The position numbers and the translations under genes are program-made. From positions 1 through 6,310 of the forward strand of contig JAMOPD010000380.1 of assembly GCA_027064745.1 (NCBI GenBank): a DNA stretch of 6,310 nucleotides, written 5' to 3'. This stretch comes from Thermococcaceae archaeon. Its GTDB lineage: Archaea; Methanobacteriota_B; Thermococci; Thermococcales; Thermococcaceae. Shown here piece by piece: positions 5,486 to 6,310 of this stretch. Numbering within the stretch: position 1 is the first letter of the stretch; each line of letters starts with the position of its first letter. The notes under the pieces are model-generated. The model was not told the DNA's origin. It was given only the letters and a program-made list of their open reading frames with translations, and did not search any database.

Positions 5486-6310
5486 TTCCAGTTTTAATCG
5501 CAATTCCCATGCTGCTGCATTCATTTTGGTACTTGTAGATATCTTAGTTAAATCACGAAGGATTAAAGCTAAAGTCGTTCCTGCTCTTTATCTCCTCGGT
5601 TCATTCCTGCCATGGCTGGTTCTGCTGACTTTATACAAAGATATGCCTGTGGATGAGATAGTCGGAGGCTGGAGCAGAGTTGGGGGCATTGAAGTTGCCC
5701 TGAATAGCTACAATTTTTATTTCATCCTTGGAGCATTAATAATGTTCTCTGTGGTTTCCCTTTACTCTGCCGGACACTTTCGTACAGGAAAGGAATATTC
5801 AGTCATCCTGCTGATGGAGGCAGGCGTTCTCGGAGCTTTTATAAGCCGCGACCTCTTCAATTACTACATATACATGGAGATAGCCTCTGTTTCTGCATTC
5901 ATCCTAACGGCTCTTTCGGATGAAAAAGGAGCAAAGAAAGCCGCTTTCAGATATCTGGTTTTTTCTCTAACAGCCTCATATCTCTTCATATTTGCAATCG
6001 GTATTATATATTTGAAAACGGGCTATCTTAACCTGGAGCTAATAAAAGGACTAGTAACTCCCTCAAAAGAGATAAACGCGGCAATTGGCATAGCATTCTC
6101 CGCGCTCCTCCTGAAGGCAGGAATATTCCCTCTTCACTTCTGGCTTCCGGATGCCCATTCCAAAGCTTCAACTCCAGCAAGCGCTCTCCTCTCCGGTGTG
6201 GTAGTCAAGGTCCCGATCTATGGCATGTTGCTACTTTTCTATGCACTCCCTGTTGGAGGGATAATGCGAAAGGCACTCCTAACTGTTGCGTTCCTTTCAA
6301 TCTTCGGCGG
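5482..6310 (+). CDS. mrpD: Mrp/MbhH-type antiporter subunit D (NuoM/NuoL-like), frameshifted near the start and cut by the window end
   Basis: A large proton/sodium antiporter-like membrane subunit. Translation should start at the GTG at 5482, in GTGA overlap with mrpC and behind GGGGGGAG. It reads V-IPVLIAIPML before running into TAG at 5536-5538. The frame that continues the family protein is one base back: from 5517 it reads AFILVLVDILVKS and stays open to the window end. One base appears to be missing around 5511-5517. The body has family hallmarks: the membrane Glu in YYIYMEIASVSAF (codon near 5876), and the block LLLKAGIFPLHFWLPDAHSK (about 6106-6165) with its Lys and His residues, followed by ALLSGVVVKV. 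Family members are about 500 residues; roughly 275 are visible. It may be a sequencing error, a recent mutation or a pseudogene. Translation from an internal TTG (5526) or ATG (5643) would lose the first helix. Confidence 0.85.

Noticed and set aside
5520..5532. Programmed -1 frameshift site in mrpD (ATTTTGG)
   Set aside because: Slipping here would not preserve codon pairing as in X XXY YYZ sites, and protein continuity is better explained by one missing base a few codons earlier.

Overview
This window looks like chromosomal DNA of a hyperthermophilic archaeon of the order Thermococcales (Thermococcus/Pyrococcus type). The grounds are the protein families present: a SudA/NfnB-like glutamate synthase small subunit, an archaeal-type AAA ATPase, a Thermococcales-style glycine cleavage H protein, and an Mrp/Mbh-type membrane gene string split in the order E-F-G-DUF4040-MbhE-B-C-D. 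Archaeal TATA boxes, GGTG/GGAGG ribosome binding sites, GTG/TTG starts and oligo-T terminators agree. No species is claimed.

Layout. (1) 1-653, plus: 3' end of an NAD(P)H-dependent glutamate synthase/sulfide dehydrogenase-like flavoprotein. (2) 661-1755, minus: a convergent AAA ATPase with a C-terminal winged-helix region. Its promoter carries a perfect 14-bp palindrome between TATA box and predicted start, and a second copy of the TATA module lies exactly 60 bp upstream. (3) 1765-2050: a non-coding patch holding those promoter repeats, a small inverted-repeat element (MITE-like), an oligo-T terminator, and a strong candidate C/D box sRNA at 1989-2050. (4) 2046-2827, minus: a two-gene unit, gcvH followed by an unrecognised 113-aa protein. 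(5) 2828-3087: a divergent promoter region with a second, shorter MITE copy flanked by a 7-bp direct repeat. (6) 3088-6310, plus: a tightly packed membrane operon mrpE-mrpF-mrpG-mbhD-mbhE-mrpB-mrpC-mrpD, with the last gene cut by the window end.

The membrane operon matches subunits A to H of the Thermococcales membrane-bound hydrogenase (MBH), its sulfane-sulfur relative (MBS/MBX), and the Mrp Na+/H+ antiporter modules of formate- or CO-linked hydrogenases. In all of these the string forms the ion-translocating arm. The hydrogenase or reductase subunits that would tell them apart would lie beyond position 6310. The mrpD-like gene is shifted by one base about 12 codons after its start; the rest of the visible reading frame is intact.

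Base composition changes across the window. By eye the left gene is about 57-60% GC and the membrane operon about 40-48%, with very AT-rich spacers. The main points of interest are the C/D sRNA candidate, the paired MITEs around the gcvH unit, the duplicated promoter and palindrome of the ATPase, and the mrpD frameshift.
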